Shown piece after piece: positions 25,008-35,444 of a stretch of 64,000 nt of DNA (the stretch's first letter is position 1; each line of letters opens with the position of its first letter). The notes under the pieces are model-generated. The model was not told the origin of the DNA. It saw nothing but the letters and a program-made list of their open reading frames with translations, and searched no databases. Source of the stretch: Tricholoma matsutake (lineage: Eukaryota; Basidiomycota; Agaricomycetes; Agaricales; Tricholomataceae); NCBI GenBank assembly GCA_026075535.2, contig AP026546.1, forward strand, positions 8,308,001 to 8,372,000, in the 5' to 3' direction. The translations under genes and the position numbers were made by a program.

Positions 25008-27235
25008 ATGGGCAACACTGTCAATTTTCCTGAACATCTGGACATCAGCCCTTCAATTGTTCCTAAGGAGCTCGAACTGAGTTCAGGTGACACTCAAACA
25101 ATGGGTGTGGTCTTCGGAAGTGTTGCACAACACAAGGCTATTGAAAATTATGGGATTGTGGGTCAAGTGTGGTAATCATCATTATGGCCAAGCTCTTTGC
25201 ACCTCGCAATCTCAGATTCAGTCTGTCAGGGAGGCTGCCTATGCTATTTGCCTTTATGTTCAACCTCCTCCAAAACTGGAATTTGATCTGCCTTTTGCAC
25301 GATGAACTCCCATCCAATCTCGACGTACATTCCTTGCAGGCACCAGAATCATAAGCTCTCATATTGCAGAAATTCTTGGGTCAGGATGGGACACTGTGAT
25401 CATTACTGATCTCCCTGAGGTATCAAAATCTATCATTGAAGTGCGGGACTGCATTCATCATCTTCAGGTCTGCCCTTTGCTGGAGAACAATGTCCGACAT
25501 TTTCAGGAAGAGGAGCATCCCACTAACGTCTCTGTGAGGCCCTTGGCTTGGGGTAACAAAGAACACAGTATATTGATCGCATCTGAACTTCTTTCTATGA
25601 CCGGTCCCAACAATCCGACGACAATAAGCTACATTATATGTAGTGATCTTGTAAGTCTATGTTTACTGTATTCATGAATATTCTCAACATATTTAGGTCT
25701 ACTTTCCTGAGCTTTTTGCCCCTTTGTTGCATTGATGATACTCAACTCGGGAAAACCACCTAAACTGTCAATGAGGCAATCAATGATATTTGCGATGAGT
25801 CAGAGGAAGGTTGCGAATCGTTCTGAATGTTCGTGGCCCAACCGATGGAAAGATGACCAGTTGGTACTAGTCGTGAAGGTAGTGTTATGAGAAACGAAGG
25901 TGTTTGGTGCGGTCCGATCGAGTATCGATTGATGAGATCGACGGCGAACGAGTTTATTGTCGATGGTCGATATGTGAATTCTGGGGACCTTTGGATTGGT
26001 CGATGGTATACGAAGGGTGCGGCAAACCGCTATGAAGTGTTGGAAGGGTTGCTAGAACTAATGACGAGATGATCGAGAGAGGATCGAGGATGCGACGGTC
26101 GCAGAGGTTGCTTGTCGATCGAGAAAACCCGTAGAGACTTAGATTGTTTTAGAATGTTGATCGGATGCTTAGAACTGTATACAAGACGATATGTGAAGAC
26201 GATTTCTTGTCATTTCCAAGTAGATACTACAGAGTTTTATATGTTTTTAAAGAAACTTCCTAAAATGGAATGAGAAACATGTGTAGAACATGAGGCAAAA
26301 GATATGAGTTAAGGCATAAGGCCATAAAGGAGACTGGAATCTGAACAAGAAAGGTATATATATCATATGATGAAAGAGTAATAAAGGGAAAGAACTAAAA
26401 GAGACTGTCCTTTGTGTATAAACTGCGCTAAGTCTCGCAATAATGCATCCAGCGGGTTCTGTGCGCGATAGGGACTTGGAACGAGGCTGACCTATGATCA
26501 GCAGGTTTGGGCACGAGTTGGAATATGTCCTAGTGCATGGTTTTCCACCATTTAGATAATGAAGGCGGTGCCCGATGTCGCTTGTAGTTTCTCGATATTG
26601 ATCGATGATGCTCGTCGACGATGCTCGATCGTGGTTGCGGCTTGTTCAAAGTTGGTCAGGGATATTCGATGGTCATGTAGGGGGATCTTAGGGACTTTCG
26701 GGGTAGTCCTAAGGTTGTGCGATGTGGGCTCTTGATACGATCAATGTTGCTGGTGATGTTTCGACGCGGTCAATATGATATTGCGATTGATAGACTGGGT
26801 CACGCTGCATCTGGGACGTCGTAGGAGTTAGCCAATGTGATTAGAATGATGCTAAAGTGGTGAATCAGTCCTTGAGCCAAGGAGACAAGCTATCAGCATA
26901 CGCTACTTGAACTCACATCTCCGCCATTCTCTTTGCCCACCACAGATGATCTGTGACCATCTTTATCTCTTACAGGATACGTAGTCTTTCAAAGGAGACT
27001 GCTTTTTGGATGACCTTTGGTCTGTGGTTTGATTATGAACCTGTTCTCGTCAGGGACAGAGCACTAGGATTTCACTGGCAGCATTTCGGCTCATCACTTG
27101 ATGAAACGACCTTTGTATTTACTGCTTGTCGGCGACTGATCTCGTTCTCCTGGGAGATACCACTGAATGATACCTCTATGATCCTCGGTTCTGGTTCGAT
27201 CCTCCTCCTCTTACTTTCTCACACCATTAGGTGCT
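25008..27235 (+). pseudogene. Family-16 (METTL21/Efm-like) SAM-dependent methyltransferase, split by an insertion
   Basis: The family methylates protein lysines, with translation factors as usual targets. The start MGNTVNFPEHLDISPS leads to KAIENYGIVGQVW. Intron 25172-25229 then gives WEAAYAICLYVQPPPKLEFD. The glycine-rich SAM loop, expected as ELGSGTG, is reduced to LAGTRIISSHIAEILG. TVIITDLPE follows, then intron 25420-25467, CPLLENNVRHF, SVRPLAWGNKEHSILIASEL, IICSDL, intron 25651-25696 and VYFPELFAPLL. Here coding stops. About 1.17 kb later the same protein resumes with LLELTSPPFSLPTTDD, then in a shifted frame VTIFISYRIRSLSKETAFW, FGSSLDETTFVFTACRR and FSWEIPLND. The 3' end runs into truncated copia sequence. 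The damaged SAM loop, insertion and frameshift make function unlikely. Confidence 0.75.
25731..26904. mobile_element. Unidentified 1.17-kb insertion in the methyltransferase
   Basis: The boundaries are inferred from where methyltransferase homology stops (PELFAPLL, about 25730) and restarts (LLELTSPP, about 26905). The insert is unusually rich in TCGAT/GATCG words. It has no open frame with family motifs, no clear terminal repeats and no obvious target duplication. It could be a solo LTR or a non-autonomous element; one possible LTR start is TGTTATGAGAAAC near 25885. Confidence 0.5.
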
Positions 27236-27245
27236 CTTCCAGTGG

Positions 27246-28274
27246 TCATAGATTTTTTGCACTGCGTGGAAGATGCATTTGCTCGAGGGTGTCTTGAGCT
27301 TGCTGATATTCGGCGTAAACCAAACAAGAGGTAGAGGCCACACCCATATATGCCTGTGCAGGCGGTCGGCGGTGAGGATCCCTTGTGGGAGTGTGGCCGT
27401 GCTTTTCGATGCGCTGAATGAGCAGCATCGGCGGTATGATGGTGCCATTACCATGTATGGTGGTAAAGGCACTGGAGGTGAGGTGGGTATGTTTCTCTTT
27501 AGGCTTTTCCTCCTTAGTCTTTCTGTCCCCATGTCGTCCATGTTTTTGGGACGAATCTCCATTGTTGTTTTGCCCTTCTTTGGGCTGCCATTTGGGGTTT
27601 CCCCCTTTGTGTTTGACAGCGGAAAGTTTGTTGGCCTGAGGCTGGCCAGTGGGCTTTCCTACTGCCATGCACCTTGAGGCTTCAGCGACAATGGAGTCCT
27701 TGACATGTTTAAATGTCAAGGCACTAGTAGTGGTCGTGTTAAGGACCATGGCGGATAAAGAATTGTACTTGCGTGGCATCGCAGCAAGTAGAATCATCAC
27801 CTGGACTAGTTCAGGGATGGCAATATTGGCAGCTGTGAGGTGCTCGAACTTGTCAGCCATCTTAGCAATCTCTGGCATGGGATTCGCAGCTGGAATTTTG
27901 ATTGCTATTGCAGACCTAAAGTCTGCAAAGACTTGGGAGGGGCCATCGACACCATAATCAGTGCGAATGAGGTCCCACACCTCCTCAGCAGTGTCCTTGG
28001 TGTTGGCATGCTGCTGAATGGAGGGGGCCAGGCAGAGCACTAGGCTACCAATAGCCTGGTCATTTTTGTTGCTCCAGGTCTGGAGCTTGGCAGTAGCATC
28101 CGCTATGAGAGTAGTGTTCATCGCTGTCAAAGGCACCGGAGGCGGTTTGATTTCCGCCCTGCTAGTTATCTGCCAGAGGCCCTGAGACCTGAGCCACGCC
28201 TTCATGGAGTCAGCCCATTGAATGTAATTTGAGCCATCGAAAGTTTGTACGAGTTTTTCAAGGGTTGAAGACAT
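27246..28274 (-). CDS. Copia-type Gag (UBN2/Retrotran_gag-like), 342 aa, possibly incomplete
   Basis: The start MSSTLEKLVQTFDGSNYIQW is the classic N-terminus of copia Gag, followed by MKAWLRSQGLWQI. Then come AIGSLVLCLAPSIQQH, EEVWDLIRTDYGV, and LTAANIAIPELVQVMILLAA with MPRKYNSLSAMVL. A basic linker KHGRHGDRKTKEEKPKEKHT follows. No CCHC knuckle is found, and the reading frame ends near the truncation point. The structural protein would form particles; here it is a relic. The upstream LTR and primer site fit its orientation. Confidence 0.75.
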   Translation of the reverse strand: MSSTLEKLVQTFDGSNYIQWADSMKAWLRSQGLWQITSRAEIKPPPVPLTAMNTTLIADATAKLQTWSNKNDQAIGSLVLCLAPSIQQHANTKDTAEEVWDLIRTDYGVDGPSQVFADFRSAIAIKIPAANPMPEIAKMADKFEHLTAANIAIPELVQVMILLAAMPRKYNSLSAMVLNTTTTSALTFKHVKDSIVAEASRCMAVGKPTGQPQANKLSAVKHKGGNPKWQPKEGQNNNGDSSQKHGRHGDRKTKEEKPKEKHTHLTSSAFTTIHGNGTIIPPMLLIQRIEKHGHTPTRDPHRRPPAQAYMGVASTSCLVYAEYQQAQDTLEQMHLPRSAKNL

Positions 28275-28487
28275 GATTCTTGGTGGCAGCTGTTAAAAGT
28301 GCTCAATCAGTCTTTTATCCAAGAAAACATGTTTCAACAATCTCAGGAGAAAACACTCCTTCAGAGTGGTTAACCCTAGTCAACCTAGGTTTTTAAGTGC
28401 AGCTCGCAAAGAGCACAAGGTTATAATTTGGAGACGATGAAGTCAATGTTGTTTGCAGCCAATTAAGGCGCATTTGCGACGTGCCCA

Positions 28488-28502
28488 GCAGGGCCCATAA
28501 CC
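28488..28502 (-). promoter_or_regulatory. Primer-binding site matching the initiator tRNA-Met anticodon arm
   Basis: On the minus strand, GGTTATGGGCCCTGC follows the LTR directly. It is complementary to the anticodon stem-loop of fungal initiator tRNA-Met (GCAGGGCYCAUAACC) and not to a tRNA 3' CCA end. This is the half-tRNA priming arrangement known from Drosophila copia. Confidence 0.65.
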
Positions 28503-28777
28503 TGTTGGAGCAGACTATATATGCTGCACAGGGGAAGAGACAACATGTTCCTTACAACCTACCTGGGGTTTAGTTAGACTTACAGCTAGGGTTAGCAGAG
28601 GTAAGAACACTGTATTCCTACTACAGTACAGGTTCTCCTTATATACATAATAATAAGGATGTCACATGACTCGGGGATGTGTTTACCACATGTATGCGCA
28701 GTAAGCGCAGTAACATGTGTATGCTGCATGTATTGCCTCATGTATGCAGCATGTATCTCAGGAGTTTAATTTCAACA
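28503..28777 (-). repeat. Copia LTR, 275 bp
   Basis: On the plus strand it begins TGTTGGAGC and ends TTTCAACA, giving the expected TGTTG...CAACA termini. It lies directly upstream of the primer site and gag on the minus strand, so it is the 5' LTR. It carries TATATA-type and CATGTATG repeats. Confidence 0.7.
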
Positions 28778-30140
28778 CTCACTACATATGGGGGATAGCA
28801 GGGTGGATTTTTTTTTTTTTTTGTATGTTAGTGGGAACCCCTCACACATTCTGTGGGGGGATTAGTTTATTATTTGTACTGCCCCTCCACCACTGCAAGC
28901 CTCTGCTCACAGGATGGATTTAGTATTTTAATGTAATGTACTTCTATAGTTTGCTACATATGTGGTCTAGACTAGTTTGCAACTGGTCAGGACCAGTCTA
29001 CTCATGAACTGGTCGTAACTGGTGATAGTTCCACTCATCATTCAAGCTCAGAAAGCACATCTACAATCATTGTCAAAGCTCTATAAAGTTCTACAGACCT
29101 CTCTGAAGCCCTACAAACCCATACAAACCTCTCCAAAGCTCTACAAACCTCTACAAAGTCATGATAATGCTTCGAAATTCTTCGTGGCACCTCAAAATTC
29201 TTCATATGCCTTCAGCTGCCATAATACAATTCCCCTGACCATTGTACAGCTCAGGATATACACCTGGAACATCGTCGATGGGTTCTGAACCAGTTTTGAG
29301 CAATATCGCAGCGATATCGACCTTTGAACAAGTCCAATATTTCCTCGACCAACTTCGAAAATCATCGAACATCGAAAATTGACATCGGACACTATATCGC
29401 TATCCAAATTGTCATCACACACATGCCAGACATATCCCCTACCATTGTTGAACAATATCGCACTAATATCGGGCCATGAACAAAGTCCGAAGAATCTTTG
29501 AAAATCTTTGAAAAACATTGAACCTCGAAAAACATTGTTGGACACAGTATTTCCTATTCAAATGATCTTCGGATGCATGCTGGACACATGGGACACTATA
29601 TCAAGTATATCAAACACATTTCAACCGCATGTGCACGTATACAATCTGCTCAAAGCAGTTTCCGATGTTTTATTCAATTTATAACAAGGACAGTCCACTT
29701 TTAGCTATGTATTCTTTCTTATTATTTCTTCATCATGTGTTATATTCACCCTTTCTAGGCTCGCTTTATTGTTCTGATATACTTATATTGTCTTTTGCCT
29801 CGAGTTTTCCACATGTTCTCTAGCCTTTTTAGGTACTTTCTTTATTTTATGTAAAAAGATGTACTAGATACAAAGAAAAACAAGAAAGTCGTCGTCTTCC
29901 TCCCAGATCACAGTGATTTGAGAGTACAGTTTAGTCTTATTCAGTCCGAAGTTTGGTGTTTTATGCTAAACTTGGTCAAAATTCCTCAAAATTCCTTGCA
30001 TTATGCTATTTTCGCTCTTGCTTCCTTCAATTAGCCTTTTCTTCACTTATACTACTCGTCTAGTCCCCTGATCTTGCATTTGAACATATCTGTGCACTCA
30101 AAATTCCTTGAAACTTCTTTGAAAGATATCACGACATCTC
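28778..30140. other. Non-coding repeat-containing DNA
   Basis: No gene was recognised. A fragment of the hAT-like MITE family (CTGGTCAGGACCAGTCTA) sits near 28985-29005. CTACAAACCTCTACAAAG-type short repeats fill 29090-29160. Two diverged copies of a ~150-bp unit, each opening with CAATATCGCA, start near 29302 and 29451. The rest (29600-30140) is AT-rich. Confidence 0.45.
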
Positions 30141-31120
30141 AAAAAGCATCACACAGCACCTACATCTGCAAAACATGTATGAACAGTTTCTCGGCCTGGT
30201 CTGGTACATTGCATCTTTCCTGCCAACACTCACCAAATACACCATGGTACTGACACCCCTCACACAAAAGGAGTGCAATGCTGCATTCCCAATGTGGATG
30301 TGTAATCATCAGGCAGCTTTTGACAACATTGAGTGACTGGTGATCAGCAGAGACTGTTTGACAACTATTGACCATGAAAACCTGGGAGACAACAAAATAT
30401 TTATGACCTGCAACACAAGCAAGAGACAGACAGGTGCCATCATTTCCTTTGGCCCATCATGGGAATCTGCACACCCAGTGGCATTTGAGAGCACACAAAT
30501 GAACAGCACTGAGCACAACTACCTGGTCCACAAGCAGGAGATGTTGGCGATTATGAGGGCATTGAAGAAATGGCGAGTAGACTTACTCGGTGCACATATT
30601 CATATCTGCACAGACCACAAAACCTTACAGAATTTTGATTTCCAATGGGACCTCTCTCAGCATCAGGCTAGATGGATGGAGTACCTGTCACAGTATGAAT
30701 ACACCATCACCTACATCAATGGAGACCGGAACACCATTGCTGACATGTTATCAAGGCTGCCAGACTTTGTAGACAATAAAACACCTGTGATTACAGCTGC
30801 TGCCACATTCTCAGTACACTCTGATCCAAAGCTCATCACCAGAGTCAAAAATGGCTATTGCAAGGACCCATGGTGTTTAGGAATGCTCGACAATCTGAAG
30901 TGGGGCATGTTAGATTCAAGGCTGAACATCTCCCTCACACATGGCCTTCTATTCATTGGTAGCAGACTGGTCATTCCAAAGTACAAGAACCTTAGAAAAC
31001 AGCTATTCCAATTGGCACTTGATAATCTCAGCACTTTGGAATGGAAAAATCTTACACCAGACTTCTACTGGCCCAACATGAGGAGAGACCTTGCACGAGG
31101 CTATGTTCCCAGTTGCACAG

Positions 31121-31258
31121 TGGAGTAGTGTGTGGGCACACCTACTCCAGGTCATGTGACCATGTAGTCAGTAGACAGTCACACTTGTACATAGTGACCA
31201 GGCTATCACTATCATGGTCCCTGCCAGAGCTATAGGCAGGAGACTTGCTACATCTCCA
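31121..31258 (+). repeat. Left LTR of element B
   Basis: 138 bp, TGGAGTAGTGTGTGGGCACA...CATCTCCA. It differs from the right LTR at about five positions, including a CpG-type change (CTACATC against CTATGTC). Confidence 0.85.
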
Positions 31259-31310
31259 TCTTGGTGATGAGAGCACAATTCAATGCACACATTGCTACTT
31301 AGTCTATTTC

Positions 31311-31736
31311 TATAAGGGCAATCTAAGCCTCTAGCAAAGGGAAATCTGAAGTTAAAATTATACTACATAGTACAGGGATTGGGGACACACCTAGCAAAGG
31401 GAAATCCAAAGAGAAAACTCTAAGGATCCCTTTGCTGATGCCCAGTATATGTGAAGACAACAAAAATCAAATAATAACCTAAAAATAGAAAAGGCAGAGA
31501 TAGGCAGATCAAGGCCACCGAATGACATCATACCAAGGGGTAGGTGTTGGAAGGGGTGCTCCGCCTCTAAACATAAAACTTTCAACATGTACAAACATGA
31601 TAGAAAGGGAAAATTAGTAATAAAATCCGGAAAAATCATAGAAAATGAAGAATAGAAGGAAATGAAGTGAGGAAAAATATAGAATGAGCATAAAAAATAG
31701 GAGAAACACACAGGGCACCCCCCTAGTCCCCTTACA
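31311..31736 (-). repeat. 3' LTR of Ty3/gypsy D
   Basis: 426 bp, about 14 differences from the partner at 36701-37126, mostly transitions at former CpG (for example GGCAGAG against GGCGGAG, GGCCACCG against GGCCGCCG). Confidence 0.85.
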
Positions 31737-31739
31737 TCA

Positions 31740-33374
31740 CCCCCTCTCTAAGATGCATCGCCCCGATGTATTCGAAATTGCATACGACCAAAGTCTGTGA
31801 CTTGAATGCGATGCGGTGCAGCAGTGTGCTGTCGGTGGAATTCCTTGATTAACCGAGGGGCATTCACATCAGACTCTTCGACCCATGAGTTCTCCTCATA
31901 CCCATAACCCTTCCAATGCACCAAATACTGGAGTTTTCCTCAATGCAAACAGCTGTCCAAGATTGACTCGACTTTGTATTGGGGTTCTCCCTTGATCACT
32001 GTAGGCGGTGGTGGTGGGTGTGAATGGCATCCCGGGAATGGATCTGGGGGAGCTGGAAGCAGTTTGATGACATGGAAGACTGGGTGGAGTCTGGACATGG
32101 AGGCTGGGAGGTGTAGACATTCCAACACACTTGACAATGGGGAAAGGTCCCAAGAAGTGATGAGCGAGTTTCTTGGACAGACGTGTAGTGGAGATGTCAC
32201 TGGAGTCAAGATAAACTCGATCACCAACCTTGTACTGAGGGGTCGGAGAATGGTGTTGGTTGTAAAAGCGCACCATGTCATCCTTTGCCTTTGCTAATGC
32301 TGCCCTTGCCTCCTCCAAGCTATCCCGCATGCATTCTGTGAACTTATTCACCATCTCGATGTGTGAGGGAGTTTGGCAAGGTTCAAATCCCATGCATGGA
32401 TGTCGTCCAGTGTCTAAGAGGAAAGGGGTCTGTTGAGTGGAGGCATGGACATGGTTGTTGTATCCGAACTCGGCCAATGGGAGAAGATCATCCCAATTGT
32501 CCTGGCATTCATTGACAAAGATGTGGATGTACTGCTCCAGTTCCTGGTTGACTCACTCAGTCTGGCCATCAGTTTGTGGGTGATAAGCAGTCGAAGCAAG
32601 GAGTTTGATCCCCAGGAGTCGGTACAGCTCACGAGTGAACTCTGCCATAAACTGAGGGCCACAATCAGAGAGGAAAGTGCCAGGAAGTCCATGTAATTTC
32701 CACACATGGTGGAGGTAGAGTCGGGCGGCACCCAGGGCACTGACAGTGGTGTGAGTGGGAATGAAGTGAGCGCGTTTTCCCACTGAATCAACTGTGCACA
32801 TCACTGCATCAAACCCATTCGACTCTGGTAACTCCACCACAAAGTCGACGCTGACAACATCCCAATGACTCTCTGGAACAGAAAGAGGGTGTAGCTCGCC
32901 AATGGGTTTGCGATGAGGAACCTTGGTGCATAAGCAAAGGTCACAAGTGCGACAATACTGACCAATGAGCCATGACATTTGTGGCCACCAATAATTCTGT
33001 GAGGTGAGCTCCAAGGTCTTCCAGCATCCAGGATGACCAGCAATCTGTGAGTCGTGGTGTTGGGATATGATGCGCCAGCGAAGTTCTGGGTCATTGGGAA
33101 CGTAGATGTGGTCCCTGAAATACAACAAGTCCTCCTTTTCAGCCCACTCTGCCGCATGCAAGGAAAAGGTGGATCCCTTCCTCAGTTCTTTAACAGCTTG
33201 GGCAACAACATCCTCATGTAAACCGCTATGGTTTGTGCAACGAATGTCACGTAGGATGTCCCACTCCTCGCCCTGGGGTGCGATGCCTTCCAGTGCCCAA
33301 ATGGTGAACAGGTCTGGCTGCAACAACACAATGTTGGGCACCCTCGAGGAAGTGTCGCCACTCCTCAAGTGCAC
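31740..33374 (-). pseudogene. Integrase and chromodomain of element D
   Basis: The HHCC finger reads HHDSQIAGHPGCWKTLELTS with TCDLCLC. The core follows: VVSVDFVVELPES, FLSDCGPQFMAEFTREL (second Asp kept) and STAYHPQTDGQTE. An in-frame TGA lies at 32555-32553 where Arg is expected. Next come VNQELEQYIHIFV-type sequence and FGYNNHVHASTQQTPFLLDT. The tail shifts frame near 32110 and then shows YKVESILDSC and ALEGLWV, a mutated chromodomain. A chromodomain steers integration to marked chromatin in this class. Confidence 0.75.
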
Positions 33375-34727
33375 ACATTATTGCCAACATCTCCTTGTCA
33401 TGGATCTTGTAATTTCGCTCTACAGCACTAAGGCTTTTGGAGTAGAATGCAACAGGATGCCACTTCTGGTCCTCCGGAGACTGCTGAGACAACACGGCGC
33501 CCGTCGCAAAGTCAGAACTGTCGGCTTCTACATGAAAAGGATGCAAATCATCAGCAAAGGTAAGGATGGAAGCAGAAGTGACCATCTCCTTAAGCTTTTC
33601 GAATGCCTCCTGTTGTGCATTATCCCACCTCCATGCCTCCTTTCCTGTCAAGTTGAACAGTGGTCGTGCATGATGTGAGAAATCCTTGATAAAATGCCGA
33701 TAGAAATTGATGAAGCCCAGGAAAGACTGCACCTCTTTCTTGTTTGTGGGCGTTGGCCAAGCTGTGACCCCATTCACCTTGATAGGATCCATCTCCACTT
33801 GACCCTCTGAGATAATCAGGCTGAGGTACTTGATCTTGGTCTTCTCAAACTCGCATTTGTCCTGACGAAGGTAGAGTTTGTACCATCGAAGCCATTCTAG
33901 GACGAGGTGTGTGATGCAACAGTGCTCTTCAACCATGCGAGTGAAGATGAGGATGTCATCGAGATAGATGCAGACAATGCCTTCAAGGATGAGGTCATGG
34001 AAGATGTCATTCATCATGGTCTGAAAGGTGGCAGGGCTATTAGTAAGGCCAAAGAACATGACAAGCAGTTCAAAAAGACCACGGTTGGTACAAAAGGCTG
34101 CCTTCCACTCATCTCCCTCCTTTATCCTCACATTATTGTAGCCCCAACAGACATTGAGCTTGGTGAAGTATCAGGCTCCACAGAGCTGGTTCAAGAGTTC
34201 AGAGATGAGGGGTAGTGGGTAGCGATTTTTGACCGCGATGTTGTTGAGCCTTCTGTAGTCTTGAACTGGTTGAAGTGAGCCATCCTTCTTCTTGACAAAG
34301 AAAAAGGGGGAGGCCATGGGTGACTTCGATGGTCGAATACATCCAGAGGCAGGTGCTTGTCGATGAACTGGTCAAGCTGTTGTTGTTCTTCAGGAGAGAG
34401 AGGATAGACCTTGCAGGATGAAGGGGTTGCACTGGGGGTGAGTTCGATCACATGATCCCATGGCTTGCGCGCAGGAAGAGAGTCGAATGACTCCTTGGAA
34501 AACATGTCTTCAAACTCATGGAGATGAGGGAGTAAGGAATGAGTAGAGGATTTAGCAGCATTGTTTTTGTGGAAGGCCTCGGCGAGGCATTGGGATATGT
34601 TTGATGTAGCACACACCTCGTGCAATGAGCAAATTGCAGTGTAGAAGATCCGATCACCCTCCTCCACTTCCTCTGGGTCCTCATCATCATCATCTGAGTC
34701 CAGCATCAGATCAGGAACCCCTTCCAA
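33247..34727 (-). pseudogene. Reverse transcriptase and RNase H of element D
   Basis: The upstream frame (34727-34191) holds the RT leader EFEDMFSKESFDSLPARKPW and [18 protein letters not shown]. After a shift, 34131 onward has FELLVMFFGLTNSPATFQTM and IVCIYLDDILIFT with an intact YLDD. Then come SEGQVEMDPIKVNGVTAWPT, VQSFLGFINFYRHFIKDFSH, ADSSDFATGAVLSQQ and RNase H YKIHDKEMLAIMCALEEWRH. The central finger region around 34140-34190 is disrupted. The domain order is standard for Ty3/gypsy. Confidence 0.75.
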
Positions 34728-35006
34728 CTCCAGTTCAGGTATAGGCAGGGGTCCAGCATGACACTTCTGAGTACATCGTATCGCCGCCTTCTGTCCACGA
34801 CGTTCTTGCCTGGCTTCTGTGAAACAAGTCCGACAGCGGGATGGACATCAGCTCATGGTAACCTCCCCATTACACCAGTCAACCTCTGGGTTATGGTCTC
34901 GAAGCCATGGATAGCCCAAAATCACCTTTTGCTTTCCTAATTGAGTGACAGCAAAAAGGGCATGCTCACTATGATCTTTGTAACGGAGAACCAGGTCTAC
35001 AACCTC

Positions 35007-35444
35007 TCAGATGGCACCAGCTTCATTTGGGGATCCATCCACATTATACACAGGTATCGGATGTGAGAGTGAGCGAGCATTTAGGCAATGTTGTTGCACA
35101 AGATGGGCATTGATGAAGAGACCAGTCACACCAGAGTCCAGGAGTGCAGAGACACCGAGTATCTGCCCAGTGTTGGTCATCTGCAGTTCAATTGCTAGGT
35201 TCAAGGAATGTGTAGAGGGAGTTGATGCAACAATATACCTGCATGGTAGTTTACGCTCCCATGATTTAATTTTGGGGCGTGGAGCAGAAGGAGAGATGGG
35301 GAGAGCAGGTATGTCTTCAGCCAACTTTGAAGGGTCAGAGAGGGGAGCAGTCACAGAAATGGATTCATTCTCCAGGGATTCAACTGACAAGACTTCAAAG
35401 TGGTTATGGACAGGCAGTGAGGGCATACGATTCACTCGCTGCAA
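35007..35444 (-). CDS. Retropepsin domain of element D
   Basis: An aspartic protease fragment of 145 codons. The catalytic loop reads ALLDSGVTGLFINAHLVQQH (usual DSGAT). It follows the Gag knuckle directly and leads into a linker (LSHPIPVYNVDGSPNEAGAI). The reading frame ends in a stop before RT. The family cleaves the Gag-Pol polyprotein. The domain itself looks intact, but the polyprotein around it is broken. Confidence 0.7.
   Translation of the reverse strand: MQRVNRMPSLPVHNHFEVLSVESLENESISVTAPLSDPSKLAEDIPALPISPSAPRPKIKSWERKLPCRYIVASTPSTHSLNLAIELQMTNTGQILGVSALLDSGVTGLFINAHLVQQHCLNARSLSHPIPVYNVDGSPNEAGAI

Larger units (their letters stand above)
27236..28777 (-). mobile_element. Truncated Ty1/copia retrotransposon (5' LTR, primer site, gag)
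   Basis: The element reads right to left. It has one LTR at 28503-28777, a primer-binding site at 28488-28502 and a gag frame at 28274-27246. It is cut off at about 27236 before any protease, integrase or reverse transcriptase, and abuts the methyltransferase 3' end. No second LTR was seen, so no target duplication can be tested. Confidence 0.75.

Noticed and set aside
25885..26830. A solo LTR call for the insertion in the methyltransferase
   Set aside because: A possible TGTTATGAG start exists, but no matching CA end with a 4-6 bp duplication was found. Left as unidentified.
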